Assembly (NCBI RefSeq): GCF_003044275.1
Contig: NZ_PZPL01000001.1
Location: 1,116,001-1,180,000, forward strand
Source: Rathayibacter caricis DSM 15933
Lineage (GTDB): Bacteria > Actinomycetota > Actinomycetes > Actinomycetales > Microbacteriaceae
DNA: 64,000 nt
Reading direction: 5' to 3'
This document shows, one piece after another, positions 41,883 to 50,916 of this stretch (within the stretch, counting starts at the first letter, position 1; each line of letters begins with the position of its first letter). The position numbers were made by a program, and so were the translations under genes. The notes beneath the pieces are model-generated. The model did no database searches, was not told where the DNA came from, and was given only the letters and a program-made list of their open reading frames with translations.

Positions 41883-42080
41883 TTGCGGTAACGGCTCGCG
41901 CTTCCCGCAACTTTCGGAGGAGCGACGCTCTGCGCCCGGACCCGCCGCGGTTCCGCAACAGTTGCGGTAACCGCTCGCGCTTCCCGCAACTATTGGAGGA
42001 GCGAGCCGAGCACCCCGCGGTGGTTCCTCACTAGTTGCGGTAACCGCTCGCGCTTCCCGCAACATCTGGAGAACCGAGGA
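41871..42080. repeat. Three family 1 hairpin repeats in a row
   Basis: Copies at 41871-41923, 41949-42002 and 42023-42080, unit CTTCCTCACTAGTTGCGG, loop TAACCGCTCGCGCTT, CCCGCAACTTCTGGAGGAGC. Arms AGTTGCGG / CCGCAACT pair in each copy except where one arm is altered. The first copy contains the stop codon of the phosphotransferase gene. They fill the gap to the convergent APC permease gene. Confidence 0.85.
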
Positions 42081-42110
42081 GGCGCCACACCCGGAGCCGC
42101 CCACCCCGCG

Positions 42111-44090
42111 TCACCCCACGTGCACCGCCGGCCGGCGCCCCGGATCCGGCTCCGCGCGACGCAGCACCTCGCGCGTCACCGGCGCCACCTCGCCCGCGCC
42201 CGTGATCAGGAAGCGGAACATGTTCGACAGCGGACTCCCCTCCGTCCACTCGAAGTAGATCTCGGGGATCACCCCCGTCTCGGAGCGGATCTCGAGCAGC
42301 ACCGCGGCCAGCGTGTTCGGCACGTTGCCGCTGCTCACCTGCAGCACGCGGAAGCCGTGCCGCACGACTCCGCGCACCTCCAGGTCCTCCTCGAAGTTGG
42401 ACGAGTCGGCGCGGTGCACCTCGAGGAACAGCACGGGCGAGCGGGCCGGGATGTTGCTGTCGCGACGCTCCTCGCTGAGCTTCGTGCGGTACTCCTGCTC
42501 CGAGTCCTCGTCGGGTTCGTGCGAGACGATGCGGATCACTCCGTAGTCGTCGGCGTCGGAGCGGACGAAGGCCAGCGCCTGGTCGTCGAGCACGACGGAG
42601 GTGGCGCGCAGCTGGAACGACCGCTGCACCCGCGAGATCAAGGAGACGACGACGATGCCGACGATGAAGACCGCCGCGATCCTCACCCCGTCGGGCCGCT
42701 CGATCACGTTGACGACCGTCGTGTAGACGAAGACGAGCGCGATCAGCGCGAAGCCGACGGTGCGCTTGCGCTGCCGCTGCCGGCGCGCCGAGAGGAACAC
42801 GGCGACGGACGCCGAGGTGATCAGCACGAGCACGCCCGTCGCGTAGGCCCCGCCCTGCGCGTTGACGTCGGCCTCGAAGAGGATCGTGATGAGGAACGCG
42901 ATCGCGGTGAACACGAGCACCAGCGGCCGCACGGCGGCGGCCCACTGCGGAGCCATGCCGTAGCGCGGCAGGTACCGCGGCACGATGTTCAGCAGCCCCG
43001 CCATGGCCGACGCGCCCGCGAACCAGAGGATGCAGATGGTGCTGATGTCGTAGACGGTGCCGAAGCCGTCGCCCAGGTACTCGTGCGCGAGGTAGGCGAG
43101 CGCGCGCCCGCTCGCCTCGCCTCCGGGCTGGAACTGCGCCTGCGGGATCAGCAGCGTCGTCACGATGCTCGACGTGATCAGGAAGCTCGACATGATGATC
43201 GCCGCGGTCAGCAGCAGGCGCTTCGCCCCGCGGATCCGCCCCGCCGGGTCCCCGGGGGTGTCGCCGGGCGCGCCGGTGATCTGCGGCATCACCGCGACTC
43301 CGGTCTCGAACCCCGAGAGCCCGAGCGCGAGCTTCGGGAACACGATGAGCGCGATCCCGACCATGACCAGCGGATTCCCGTGCTGCGTCGTCAGCGCGCT
43401 CCACCAGTCGGTGATCACGACCGGGTTCTCGACCACGTGCCCGAACGACACCGCGATCACCACCAGGTTCAGGAGGAGGAACACGGCCACGAGGACGACC
43501 GCGATGCCGATCGCCTCCTTGAACCCCTTGAGGAACACGAGCCCGAGCAGCGCCACGAGTCCGAGGGTCAGCGGCACCTCCGCCCCCTCGAACCAGGCGG
43601 GGGCGAACGGGTTCTCGACGGCGTGCGCCGTGGCGTCGGCCGCCGAGAGGGTGATGGTGATCATGAAGTCGGTGGCCGCGAATCCGAGCAGCACCAGCAC
43701 GAAGAGTTTGCCGCCCCACCAGGGCAGCAGCCGCTCGAGCATCGCGATCGAGCCCTCGCCGCGGAAGCTCTCGCGCGCGACGCGGCGGTAGACGGGCAGT
43801 GCGCCGAACAGCGTGAGCAGCACGAGCACGATCGTGGCGAGCGGAGAGAGGAGCCCCGCGGCGACCGCGGCGATCGCGGGCTGGTAGCCGAGCGTCGAGA
43901 AGTAGTCGACGCCCGTGAGGCACATGACGCGCCACCACGAGTGCGTCTTCTCGACCGTGGTCGCGTGCGGGCCCTGGTGCGCGCCGGACTCCTCGGACAG
44001 GCCGGTGAGCATCCAGGCGCGGAGGGCGCGGCGCTTCACGGGCGGGGGAGGAGTGGGAGTGGCGGCGGCGCGCGCCGGAGAGGAGGTCAC
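42111..44090 (-). CDS. Large APC-superfamily permease
   Basis: Encodes 659 residues: about 12 helices between residues 55 and 490, then a soluble C-terminal domain of about 160 residues (starting near [31 protein letters not shown]). Seen: [28 protein letters not shown], where APC transporters bind substrate, and [18 protein letters not shown]. The size and cytosolic domain recall the KimA-type potassium importers controlled by cyclic di-AMP, but amino-acid permeases of similar length exist and I cannot separate them. It is monocistronic and convergent with the phosphotransferase gene across the repeats. Confidence 0.8.
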   Translation of the reverse strand: MTSSPARAAATPTPPPPVKRRALRAWMLTGLSEESGAHQGPHATTVEKTHSWWRVMCLTGVDYFSTLGYQPAIAAVAAGLLSPLATIVLVLLTLFGALPVYRRVARESFRGEGSIAMLERLLPWWGGKLFVLVLLGFAATDFMITITLSAADATAHAVENPFAPAWFEGAEVPLTLGLVALLGLVFLKGFKEAIGIAVVLVAVFLLLNLVVIAVSFGHVVENPVVITDWWSALTTQHGNPLVMVGIALIVFPKLALGLSGFETGVAVMPQITGAPGDTPGDPAGRIRGAKRLLLTAAIIMSSFLITSSIVTTLLIPQAQFQPGGEASGRALAYLAHEYLGDGFGTVYDISTICILWFAGASAMAGLLNIVPRYLPRYGMAPQWAAAVRPLVLVFTAIAFLITILFEADVNAQGGAYATGVLVLITSASVAVFLSARRQRQRKRTVGFALIALVFVYTTVVNVIERPDGVRIAAVFIVGIVVVSLISRVQRSFQLRATSVVLDDQALAFVRSDADDYGVIRIVSHEPDEDSEQEYRTKLSEERRDSNIPARSPVLFLEVHRADSSNFEEDLEVRGVVRHGFRVLQVSSGNVPNTLAAVLLEIRSETGVIPEIYFEWTEGSPLSNMFRFLITGAGEVAPVTREVLRRAEPDPGRRPAVHVG

Positions 44091-44287
44091 CTCCCGTTTC
44101 TACGCCCCGCGGGTGATCGGCGATGACCGATCCGGGAAATCACCCGTGAGGATTCCGTAGGGATTTCGGGCACCGGGGCGCTCGGGGCCTCGCGCGCCCC
44201 GGTGGAGACGCTGAGGACGCTCTCTCGAGCAGTGGCCGGTGGTCGACGTCGTTCGGCCCGGGCCCCGGATGCAGGCCGGGAACACCG

Positions 44288-45517
44288 CTACACGCGGGGC
44301 CAGTCGCTCGTGAGAGAGGCCTCCACGGCGCGGTTGCGGAACGAGTAGGGCTTCCCGCGGTCGATGATGCCCCGCACGGTGTCGAGTCGTTGCGAGAACG
44401 GTCCGACCTGCGTCGCCGATGCCAGGCCCATCCGCTCGGCGATGCTCGTCAGTGTCCGCTCGGCAGGCGGCAGTGCTGCCATCGCCTCGACGAACTCGCG
44501 CTCTCGCGTCGGGAGGCGGTTCAGGATGCGTTCGACGTGGGCCGAGGCCTCGCGCTCGGCGCCGCGCCAGCCGGACACGACGTCGTCCTGGGAGATCACC
44601 GCCGTCGTCGCCGCGTTCCAGGCGCGCTGCCCGGCGAGCTGGAAGAGGAACGGCTCGCCGCAGCAGAGCGCGGTGATCGCCGTCGCCGCGTCGGCGCTCA
44701 TGGTGACGGTCTCGGCGCGGCCCTCGGCGGTCGTGGTCCGCCATCCCTCGAGGACGAACGGCTGGAGCGCTTCGAGCAGATCCCGCTCGTCGAGGGCGGT
44801 GAGCGTCGTGGTGCGGAATCGCCGGGCGAAGGTGGCGCCCTTCCTCGCGCCGGCCATGTCCTCGAAGTCCGGCAGCCCGGTCAGGTAGACGGTGACGGGG
44901 AGGAACCGCGGTATCCGCGCCCCACCGGGAGCGATCGCCTCCACCTCGTGCGCCAGCACGTCGCCCAGTGCGATGAGCAGCTGCGACAGCGCGGCCTCGT
45001 CGGTGATGTTCTGCACCTCGTCGATGTGGATCATCACGACGGCGTCCTGCTCGATCGCCGCCTCGCCGAGCTCGACCAGCAGTTCGGACAGGGCGGTGAA
45101 GGGTTCCTGGCCCGTCCCGCCGCGCACGGTGAGGGAGAGCCCGGCGACGGCGACCTGCTCCACGCGCGCCAGGAGCTCGACGACCCGCTGCCGTGTGGAG
45201 GTGCCCAGCCCCGCCCGCTCGGCCAGTCGGAGCACCGCGGAGGCCACGAGCCGCAGCGGGTCGGCGCCCGACGGCATCCGCAGTTGCGGCGTGACCCAGT
45301 CGCCGGCGTCCGCCGCGCTCCGGGCGATGCGGCGGACCAGACTGGACTTGCCCGTTCCGGGCTCGCCGAGGATGGTGCGGCCGGTCTCGTACAGACCGGC
45401 GGCGCGGCGCGGGCGGACGACGTCCCGCCAGTCGCTCAACTGCTCGACCCGTCCCGCCCAGACATCGGGTACGACGTCCGAGCCGGGTTGGAAGGGGTTA
45501 CTGAGGGCGGATCGCAC
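44288..45517 (-). CDS. AAA/ORC-like ATP-binding protein with C-terminal winged helix
   Basis: Encodes 409 residues. N-terminus NPFQPGSDVVPDVWAGRVEQL is typical of actinobacterial ATP-binding proteins of this group. Walker A GEPGTGKSS near residue 52, Walker B VVMIHIDEVQNI near residue 165, a sensor region (FLPVTVYLTGLPD) and a C-terminal helix-turn-helix-like segment (ERTLTSIAERMGLASATQVGPFSQRL). Such stand-alone NTPases often sit in accessory regions; the role is unknown (possible sensor/effector or plasmid-type initiator relative). The GTG start lies two nt after a 12-bp AT palindrome, so translation is probably leaderless or from a very short leader. Confidence 0.75.
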   Translation of the reverse strand: MRSALSNPFQPGSDVVPDVWAGRVEQLSDWRDVVRPRRAAGLYETGRTILGEPGTGKSSLVRRIARSAADAGDWVTPQLRMPSGADPLRLVASAVLRLAERAGLGTSTRQRVVELLARVEQVAVAGLSLTVRGGTGQEPFTALSELLVELGEAAIEQDAVVMIHIDEVQNITDEAALSQLLIALGDVLAHEVEAIAPGGARIPRFLPVTVYLTGLPDFEDMAGARKGATFARRFRTTTLTALDERDLLEALQPFVLEGWRTTTAEGRAETVTMSADAATAITALCCGEPFLFQLAGQRAWNAATTAVISQDDVVSGWRGAEREASAHVERILNRLPTREREFVEAMAALPPAERTLTSIAERMGLASATQVGPFSQRLDTVRGIIDRGKPYSFRNRAVEASLTSDWPRV

Positions 45518-45519
45518 GC

Positions 45520-45531
45520 GATAAATTTATC
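45520..45531. promoter_or_regulatory. AT palindrome at the start of the AAA ATPase gene
   Basis: GATAAATTTATC is a perfect 12-bp palindrome in otherwise GC-rich DNA, two nt before the GTG. A related GATAACTTTTAC lies about 20 bases upstream. It may be a -10 region with operator for autoregulation. Confidence 0.45.
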
Positions 45532-45590
45532 ACGCCCACCGGAGAGCGACGATAACTTTTACAGGACGCGCCCGCGCCTCGCACGGGCGA

Positions 45591-46022
45591 TCACCAGTCG
45601 ACGAGCGCGTCGAGGTCCTCCGCGACGAAGATGCAGAACGGATGACCGGACGGATCCGCGAAGACGTACAGCGGTCCCTCCGTGTCGTCGCTCTGGTCGT
45701 CGATCACCTCGGCGCCCAGCGCCACGGCGCGCTCGCGCTGCTCCTCCAGCTCGGCGGCGTCCGCCACCATCAGGTCGAGGTGCAGCTGCTGCGGGTGCTC
45801 GCCCTCGGGCCACGTCGCGCGCTGCAGCCGGTCGACGCGCTGGAACGCGAGCCGCACCCCCTCGGGCGTGCGCAGCGCGACCCACTCCGCGCGGTCGTCG
45901 GAGCCGTCGGCCGGCGGCTCGTCGCCGGGCCGGTAGCGGCCGCCGAGGAGGGCGGCGTAGAAGGACGCGAGACCTCGCGCGTCCTGCGTGTCGAGCACGA
46001 TCTGTCGCAGTCGCAGTGCCAT
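45591..46022 (-). CDS. VOC-superfamily (glyoxalase-like) protein
   Basis: Encodes 143 residues with two beta-alpha-beta-beta-beta units: LRQIVLDTQDARGLASFYAALLGGRYR at the start and HLDLMVADAAELEEQRERAVALGAEV followed by YVFADPSGHPFCIFV. This is the glyoxalase/bleomycin-resistance/dioxygenase fold in the form common as 'glyoxalase-like' single-domain proteins. Metal-binding residues may be incomplete, so catalysis is uncertain. The ATG at 46022 gives the normal start just before the first strand. No operon partner. Confidence 0.8.
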   Translation of the reverse strand: MALRLRQIVLDTQDARGLASFYAALLGGRYRPGDEPPADGSDDRAEWVALRTPEGVRLAFQRVDRLQRATWPEGEHPQQLHLDLMVADAAELEEQRERAVALGAEVIDDQSDDTEGPLYVFADPSGHPFCIFVAEDLDALVDW

Positions 46023-46064
46023 GGCGGCAGGGTACGCCGCGCGAGGCGGGCCCGACAGGTCCCG

Positions 46065-46736
46065 TCAGGCGTCCCGGCGTCGCGGCCAGGCCACCCAGTC
46101 GCGGGACCAGGGTGCCGAGATCCCGCGCTCCTCGAGATCGGCGAGCAGGTCCGGCTCGGCGACGCTCCACCCGCTCGACTCGCCGGAGTCGTCTGCGCGC
46201 ACGAGGTGGGAGCCGATCCGGAGCTCCTCGCCGTCGACGACGCTCTCGGACGGTCCGCCCGACACGACGCTCTCGGACAGGCCGCCGGCGACCACGCCGA
46301 GCACATAGCCCTCGAGCTCGTCGGCGACGCGCGTCCACTCGTCGTCGCAGGCGTCGCACCCGCAGACGGGGAGGGCGGCGCGCTGGAACTCCCCGGCGTG
46401 GACGAGGACGCCGGGGAAGTCGGTGAAGACGAACGTCAACGGGGAGGCCTCCGGTGAGGCCGGGACCACGCGCACGGCCCGCGCCTCCCGGCCGATCTCG
46501 ACCCCGTCGCCGGCGGCGGCCGCCGGATCGTCCGACGCGGTCGCGGCGTACTCCTCGACGAGGTGGGCGATCAGGGCGTCGGCGACGACGTGCAGCGGAC
46601 GGAAGCGCTCCGCGTGCGCGACGACCGAGTAGGCCTCGTCCGGAGGCGATCCCTCCCACCGGCTGCCGTAGGGGATCACCGCCCCGTTCTCGTCGGTGAA
46701 GACCGGCTGCTCGACGGCGGGGCGGACGTAGCTCAT
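46065..46736 (-). CDS. DUF6226-like protein
   Basis: Encodes 223 residues, soluble, acidic. Seen: MSYVRPAVEQPVFTDENGAVIPYGSRW at the start, EAYSVVAHAERFRPLHVVADALIAHL, and CGCDACDDEWTRVADELEGYVLGVVAGG, a Cys-rich element that could hold a metal. I recall this pattern from DUF6226 proteins of actinobacteria, with no known function. The C-terminus (GISAPWSRDWVAWPRR) fits the family's full length. The neighbour downstream is the VOC gene. Confidence 0.65.
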   Translation of the reverse strand: MSYVRPAVEQPVFTDENGAVIPYGSRWEGSPPDEAYSVVAHAERFRPLHVVADALIAHLVEEYAATASDDPAAAAGDGVEIGREARAVRVVPASPEASPLTFVFTDFPGVLVHAGEFQRAALPVCGCDACDDEWTRVADELEGYVLGVVAGGLSESVVSGGPSESVVDGEELRIGSHLVRADDSGESSGWSVAEPDLLADLEERGISAPWSRDWVAWPRRRDA

Positions 46737-46865
46737 GCGGACGACGCTACGGGGTGCTCGGCGTGCGCGCGCCGTGCCGGTCGATCGGCTGCTCCGACGG
46801 CTCCGGCACGAGGAAGGGGGCGGGCACGCCGGCCCTGTCGCCGGGACCCCCGCGCCGACGCGCGG

Positions 46866-47414
46866 TCAGACCGCGCCGAGGCCCGCGACGAGCGAGATCG
46901 CACCCAGGGCGAGGAGCACCGGGCCGCCCAGCGCTCCGCACCAGAAGCTCGGAGCGGCGAGGGTGCGGCGAGGGAGGACCGAGACCGCACCGATCGCGGT
47001 CAGGAGGGCCGCGGCGACGAACAGGATCGGCTGACCGAGCACGAACCCGAGCGGCAGGAAGTGGACGCCGACGACGATCATGGCCGCGGCGGCGATGAGC
47101 TCCGCCCGCTTCGCGCGCACGAACCGGATCGAGAGCACGACGATCGCGACGACCTCGATCCAGGCGACGACGACGTACCAGACGAAGGCCGGTGTGCCCG
47201 GGACGAGGGCCGACGGCGACCCCCAGTTCCGCACGAGCGGCGGGAGGGCGGTCCCGAGGAGGGCGAGCCCCGCCACCTGGATAGCGACGAGCACCACCCG
47301 CGGAATCGCGCCCTTCGGCGGCCGCTCGTGCGCCCAGCCCGCCCAGACGAAGGCGGCGAGCCCGAACAGCGCGCCGATGAACAGCAGGTCGCGCGGGACA
47401 GCGTCGTCGATCAT
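46866..47414 (-). CDS. Six-helix membrane protein, unknown
   Basis: Encodes 182 residues with about six helices (LLFIGALFGLAAFVWAGWA, VVLVAIQVAGLALLGTALP, FVWYVVVAWIEVVAIVVLSI and so on). No enzymatic motif seen. The ATG at 47414 (MIDDAVPRD) is preferred because the upstream open frame is Arg/Pro-rich noise. I do not recognise the family. It stands between DUF6226 and the intradiol-dioxygenase-like gene, each separated by about 100 bases. Confidence 0.65.
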   Translation of the reverse strand: MIDDAVPRDLLFIGALFGLAAFVWAGWAHERPPKGAIPRVVLVAIQVAGLALLGTALPPLVRNWGSPSALVPGTPAFVWYVVVAWIEVVAIVVLSIRFVRAKRAELIAAAAMIVVGVHFLPLGFVLGQPILFVAAALLTAIGAVSVLPRRTLAAPSFWCGALGGPVLLALGAISLVAGLGAV

Positions 47415-47511
47415 GGGGACCCCCGGCTTCCGACGGTAGCCGCGCGACGGGTGCCGGGCATCCGCCCCCGGTGGGAGATCCGCGCCGGGGGTGAATCGCG
47501 GTCTGCAGCGG

Positions 47512-48471
47512 TCAGCGGCTGGGCGGAGCGCCCGCACCGCCGCCGGGAGCCGCTCCCGCGGTCGGAGTCGTCGTCGTGTCGACGCGGGCGGTGAGCGCCA
47601 CGGAGTAGCCCGTCGCGACGTCGCCGGACGTCGTGCCGAGCTGCAGCACGCCTCCGTCGTCGCCGAAGACGTTGTCGTCGGCGAGCGAGACCCGCGCGAG
47701 GTTCTCCGTCGATCCGCTGTACTCGTCGAGCGCGTAGACGGCGGCGCAGGCGTCCTCGGGGAGGGCGACCTGCGAGGTCGCGATCGCGTTCGCCGCGTCG
47801 GTGATCGAGGCGGCGTCGGGGTAGACCTCGAAGTGGATGTGCGGCCAGCGGCCGGAGTAGCAGGCGGGGAAGACCGAGGTGAACGTCACCGCTCCGTTCG
47901 CGTCGGCGACCTGGACCCCGCGCAGGTAGGTCACGTCCTCGACCCCGGAGGAGTACATCGAGTAGTTCCCGCCCGCGTCGCAGTGCCAGACGTAGACGGC
48001 CGCACCGGCGAACGGCACGTCGCCGTTCGCGGTGTCGAGGATCGTGAGGGTCAGCGTCATCGGCACGCCCGCGGCGGTCGCTCCGCCGTCGATGCTCGAG
48101 CGGATGTCGCTGCGGACGACTCCGGCGTTCTCGAGCACGTCGACCCCGTTGGATCCGTCGCCGGGATACGGTCCGGCGGTCTCGTTGGGGATCTCGCCGG
48201 TCGCTGTCGAGGCGGTTCCGGAGGAGGCGGTGCCGGAGGATCCGCTCGCGGACGACGTGCCCGTGCTGCCGCTCGCGTCGGTCGTGCACGCCGCGAGCCC
48301 CACCGTCGCCGCCCCGACTCCGATCAGCGACAGCACCCGCCGACGACTGAACAGCGTGCCGACGTCGAAGAGCAGCCCCTGGTCGACGACCTCCTCGTGC
48401 GGCCGGTCGAGACGCCGCCCCTGGTAGGCGGGCCCCTGCGGGGTGAGGTCGGGCTCGGGGATGCGGGTCAT
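47512..48471 (-). CDS. Exported intradiol dioxygenase-like lipoprotein
   Basis: Encodes 319 residues. An unusual N-terminal 40 residues precede a Tat-like signal SRRRVLSLIGVGAATVGLAAC, whose Cys (about 62) is probably lipidated. A Ser/Gly/Thr-rich linker follows. The catalytic domain (ETAGPYPGDGSN..., VYVWHCDAGGNYSMYSSG, RWPHIHFEVY) has the Tyr/His iron-ligand signatures of protocatechuate 3,4-dioxygenase-like proteins. An extracytoplasmic intradiol-type enzyme would act on catechols or phenolics outside the membrane; substrate unknown. No aromatic pathway genes are nearby. Confidence 0.82.
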   Translation of the reverse strand: MTRIPEPDLTPQGPAYQGRRLDRPHEEVVDQGLLFDVGTLFSRRRVLSLIGVGAATVGLAACTTDASGSTGTSSASGSSGTASSGTASTATGEIPNETAGPYPGDGSNGVDVLENAGVVRSDIRSSIDGGATAAGVPMTLTLTILDTANGDVPFAGAAVYVWHCDAGGNYSMYSSGVEDVTYLRGVQVADANGAVTFTSVFPACYSGRWPHIHFEVYPDAASITDAANAIATSQVALPEDACAAVYALDEYSGSTENLARVSLADDNVFGDDGGVLQLGTTSGDVATGYSVALTARVDTTTTPTAGAAPGGGAGAPPSR

Positions 48472-48625
48472 GGGGTCCTCCTCGGACGTCGGCTGCGCAC
48501 CCGACTCTGGCGATCGGGTCTATGAGCCTCCGATGTGGGACCGGTGACGTGGCGAAGGGTTCGCCCGAGGCTCTGCTGACCCGTCCGGTGAGGCGCGACA
48601 ACGTTGAGCGCAGGCGCTGAGCGTA

Positions 48626-48646
48626 AAGGTTAGAGGCGCTAACCTT
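48626..48646. promoter_or_regulatory. Palindrome before the Fic gene
   Basis: AAGGTTAG and CTAACCTT form perfect 8-bp arms around AGGCG, 35 bases before the GTG start. It is a good candidate operator, possibly for the winged-helix C-terminal part of the Fic protein itself. Confidence 0.6.
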
Positions 48647-48680
48647 GGCTACACATCAGCCCCGCACTTGGGAGGTCCCC

Positions 48681-49949
48681 GTGCACCACGTCGACCGTGA
48701 GTGGAACCCGCGCGAGACCGCGGGGCTCACTCGTCGAGACCGCAGCCCCGGCGTCTACCGCGCTCTCGTGCCCGACGAGCTCGGACTCGCGCTGCCTCCG
48801 CTGGGCCGAGAGGCAGCCGGTGCGGCGGAGGACGCTCTGACGGTGCTGGCTCGGGCCGACGAGCGCATCGGCGCCAGAGGCAGCTCTCTCAACCATCTCC
48901 TGATCCGCTCCGAGAGCATCTCGTCCTCGTGGATCGAGGGGAATCGCGTCACTCCGAAGAAGCTCGCGATCGCCGAGGTGCTCCAGCAGGGGAAGAAGGT
49001 CGCACTCGATGTGATCGCGAACGTCCGGGCGACGGAGACCGCCATCGCCGGACTGGCCGATCGTGAACGCCGCATCACGCTCGCGGACATCGAGGCGCTG
49101 CAGCACACCATCGAACCGTCGCTCCCGTACGGCGTCCGTGAGGAGCAGAACTGGGTGGGCGGCACCGGGTGGTCCCCCCTGCGAGCTGATTTCGTGCCGC
49201 CGCCGGAGTCCGAGGTGCGACGGCTCGTCGAGGACCTGGCCGCCTTCGTGACGGCGACCGAGGGCAACCCCGTCGTCCGAGCCGCGCTCGCCCACGCCCA
49301 GTTCGAGACCATCCATCCGTTCATCGACGGCAACGGACGCACCGGTCGTGCGCTCATCCACACGGTGCTGAAACGCAGTGACGCCCTGCGCAACGTCCTC
49401 GTGCCCATCTCGACGGTGTTCGCCGGCGACAAGGACGAGTACATCGCCGGCCTGACCGCGTTCCGAGCCGGCGAGGTGGACGACTGGGTGATCGGATTCG
49501 CGCGGGCGACGGAGGTGGCCGCCTCGAACGCGGTCGCCCTCTCCGAGGCCATCGAGAGACTGGACTCCGCCGTCCTCGAGCGCCTGGTCGCCTATCGAGC
49601 TGAGGCCGGTCTTTCGCCCGCCCGCCCGCGGAAGGACGCTGTCGTGCTCCGGATACTGGACCGACTCGCGATCGATCCGGTTCTGACGGCGGAGACCGCC
49701 GCCCGGAATCACGGCGTCTCGTCCGTCGCCGCGCACGGAGCCCTGGCCCAGCTGTCCGCCGCCGGGATCCTCTCTCGGAACAAGGACCACAAAGGACGGC
49801 TGTTCTGCTGGACGGCGGACGAGCACCTCGCTCACGTCGCGCTGACGGAGCGCAGCAACCGCATCGGGGGAGGGGACACGCTCAACGAGGCGCCCCGGCA
49901 CGGGCCCGCCCGACCCGAGACGCGTGTCGTCGGTCGGCTCCTCCGGTGA
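48681..49949 (+). CDS. Fic-domain protein (AMPylase type) with built-in inhibitory helix
   Basis: Encodes 422 residues. The Fic motif HPFIDGNGRTGR (His near 212) is complete. The inhibitory motif S-x-x-x-E-G-N appears N-terminally as SSSWIEGNR (near 80), the class II (N-terminal) arrangement, so activity should be self-restrained. Domains: N-terminal Fic_N-like region, Fic core about 115-255, then a winged-helix region about 300-375 (LTAETAARNHGVSSVAAHGALAQLSAAGIL). The GTG at 48681 follows GGGAGG with five nt spacing; TTG 48645 is less likely. Fic enzymes transfer AMP to target proteins. No antitoxin gene is adjacent, as expected for this class. Confidence 0.9.
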   Translation: MHHVDREWNPRETAGLTRRDRSPGVYRALVPDELGLALPPLGREAAGAAEDALTVLARADERIGARGSSLNHLLIRSESISSSWIEGNRVTPKKLAIAEVLQQGKKVALDVIANVRATETAIAGLADRERRITLADIEALQHTIEPSLPYGVREEQNWVGGTGWSPLRADFVPPPESEVRRLVEDLAAFVTATEGNPVVRAALAHAQFETIHPFIDGNGRTGRALIHTVLKRSDALRNVLVPISTVFAGDKDEYIAGLTAFRAGEVDDWVIGFARATEVAASNAVALSEAIERLDSAVLERLVAYRAEAGLSPARPRKDAVVLRILDRLAIDPVLTAETAARNHGVSSVAAHGALAQLSAAGILSRNKDHKGRLFCWTADEHLAHVALTERSNRIGGGDTLNEAPRHGPARPETRVVGRLLR

Positions 49950-50025
49950 CGCCGTCGATCGCCTCGGCGTCCGGGGCAGCCCGCGACCGGGCTCGCCGGT
50001 GCAGTGCCTCCAGGGAAGGGCGATC

Positions 50026-50808
50026 GTGACGCGCGGGTTCCGCACCCTCCCGCTCCTCGCTGCCGTCGCCCTTCTCGCCGGCTGCGCTGTGAACCTCGAC
50101 GGCTCGCCCGAAGCCTCCGCCGAGTCCGCCGAGACGGCCGCTCGGGAGTCGGCGGCCGCGCTCGCCGACGGCATCGGCGCCGACCGGCCCGACGACATCG
50201 ACGAGGTCGCGCGCGAGGCCGTCGCGGCGGGCGCCGACCTGATCGCGATCGAGTCCCTCGAGGCCCCCGAGCTGATCGACCCGTTCGGCGCGCTCACGAC
50301 GCGCATCACCGGCGCTGACGGAGAGGCCTACTGCTTCCGCATCGAGTACGGCTACTACGGCCGCCACAGCGACGACGGCGAGACGGTCCTCGGCACGACG
50401 ACCGGGGTGGAGGACGTCGAGTGCGACGCGTCGACCCCGGGCGTCGCTCCGCCGCCGGACACCCGCGAGATCGTCGTGCCCGCTCCGAACGCCGAGGAGG
50501 CGGCGACGGAGGTGCTCGCCGGGCTGCCCGAGGATCCGGGACCGGCGGACGCGGTCGTCGCTGCGATCACCGAGCGACTGGCCGCCCCGACGGGGGTGCG
50601 GGAGGTCGCGGCGCCGCCGACGGCGGTCGTGCGGGGGAGCGATGTCGGAGTGGCGATGGGCCGCGCCGAGGACTGCGTGCTCGTCAAGCGCGAGGACGGA
50701 GTGGTCACCCGCGTCGTCGTCGCGCCGGTCCGGCTGCAGCCGGGCGAGCTCGGCTGCACCGCAGAGACGGCCCTGCTCCCGGCGGAGTCGCTCGGGTCGC
50801 CGCACTGA
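50026..50808 (+). CDS. Secreted lipoprotein, unknown
   Basis: Encodes 260 residues. Signal VTRGFRTLPLLAAVALLAGC with lipidated Cys near 20. The mature protein is acidic with an Ala/Glu-rich helix (SAESAETAARESAAALADG) followed by a compact region with two Cys (EAYCFRIEYGYYG and DVECDAS) and a repeat-like second part ending GELGCTAETALLP. No family recognised. AGGGAAGGG lies seven nt before the GTG. It follows the Fic gene by about 75 bases on the same strand; a functional link is not evident. Confidence 0.75.
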   Translation: MTRGFRTLPLLAAVALLAGCAVNLDGSPEASAESAETAARESAAALADGIGADRPDDIDEVAREAVAAGADLIAIESLEAPELIDPFGALTTRITGADGEAYCFRIEYGYYGRHSDDGETVLGTTTGVEDVECDASTPGVAPPPDTREIVVPAPNAEEAATEVLAGLPEDPGPADAVVAAITERLAAPTGVREVAAPPTAVVRGSDVGVAMGRAEDCVLVKREDGVVTRVVVAPVRLQPGELGCTAETALLPAESLGSPH

Positions 50809-50815
50809 CGGGCCG

Positions 50816-50912
50816 GCTCGCAGGCGTCCTCGACGAGGCGTCCTCGAGCCGTCGAGACCGCCCGCTGCCGCAGGACGTCTCGACGGTCCGAGGACGTCTC
50901 GACCGAGGCCGA
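50816..50912. repeat. Intergenic repeat family 4 (GAGGCGTC / GACGTCTCGACGG)
   Basis: Several copies of GGCGTCCTCGA, GACGTCTCGACGG and GACGTCTCGACC in both orientations, related to sequences at 53878-53951. Imperfect inverted repeats between the lipoprotein and GrpB genes. Confidence 0.5.
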
Positions 50913-50916
50913 CGGC

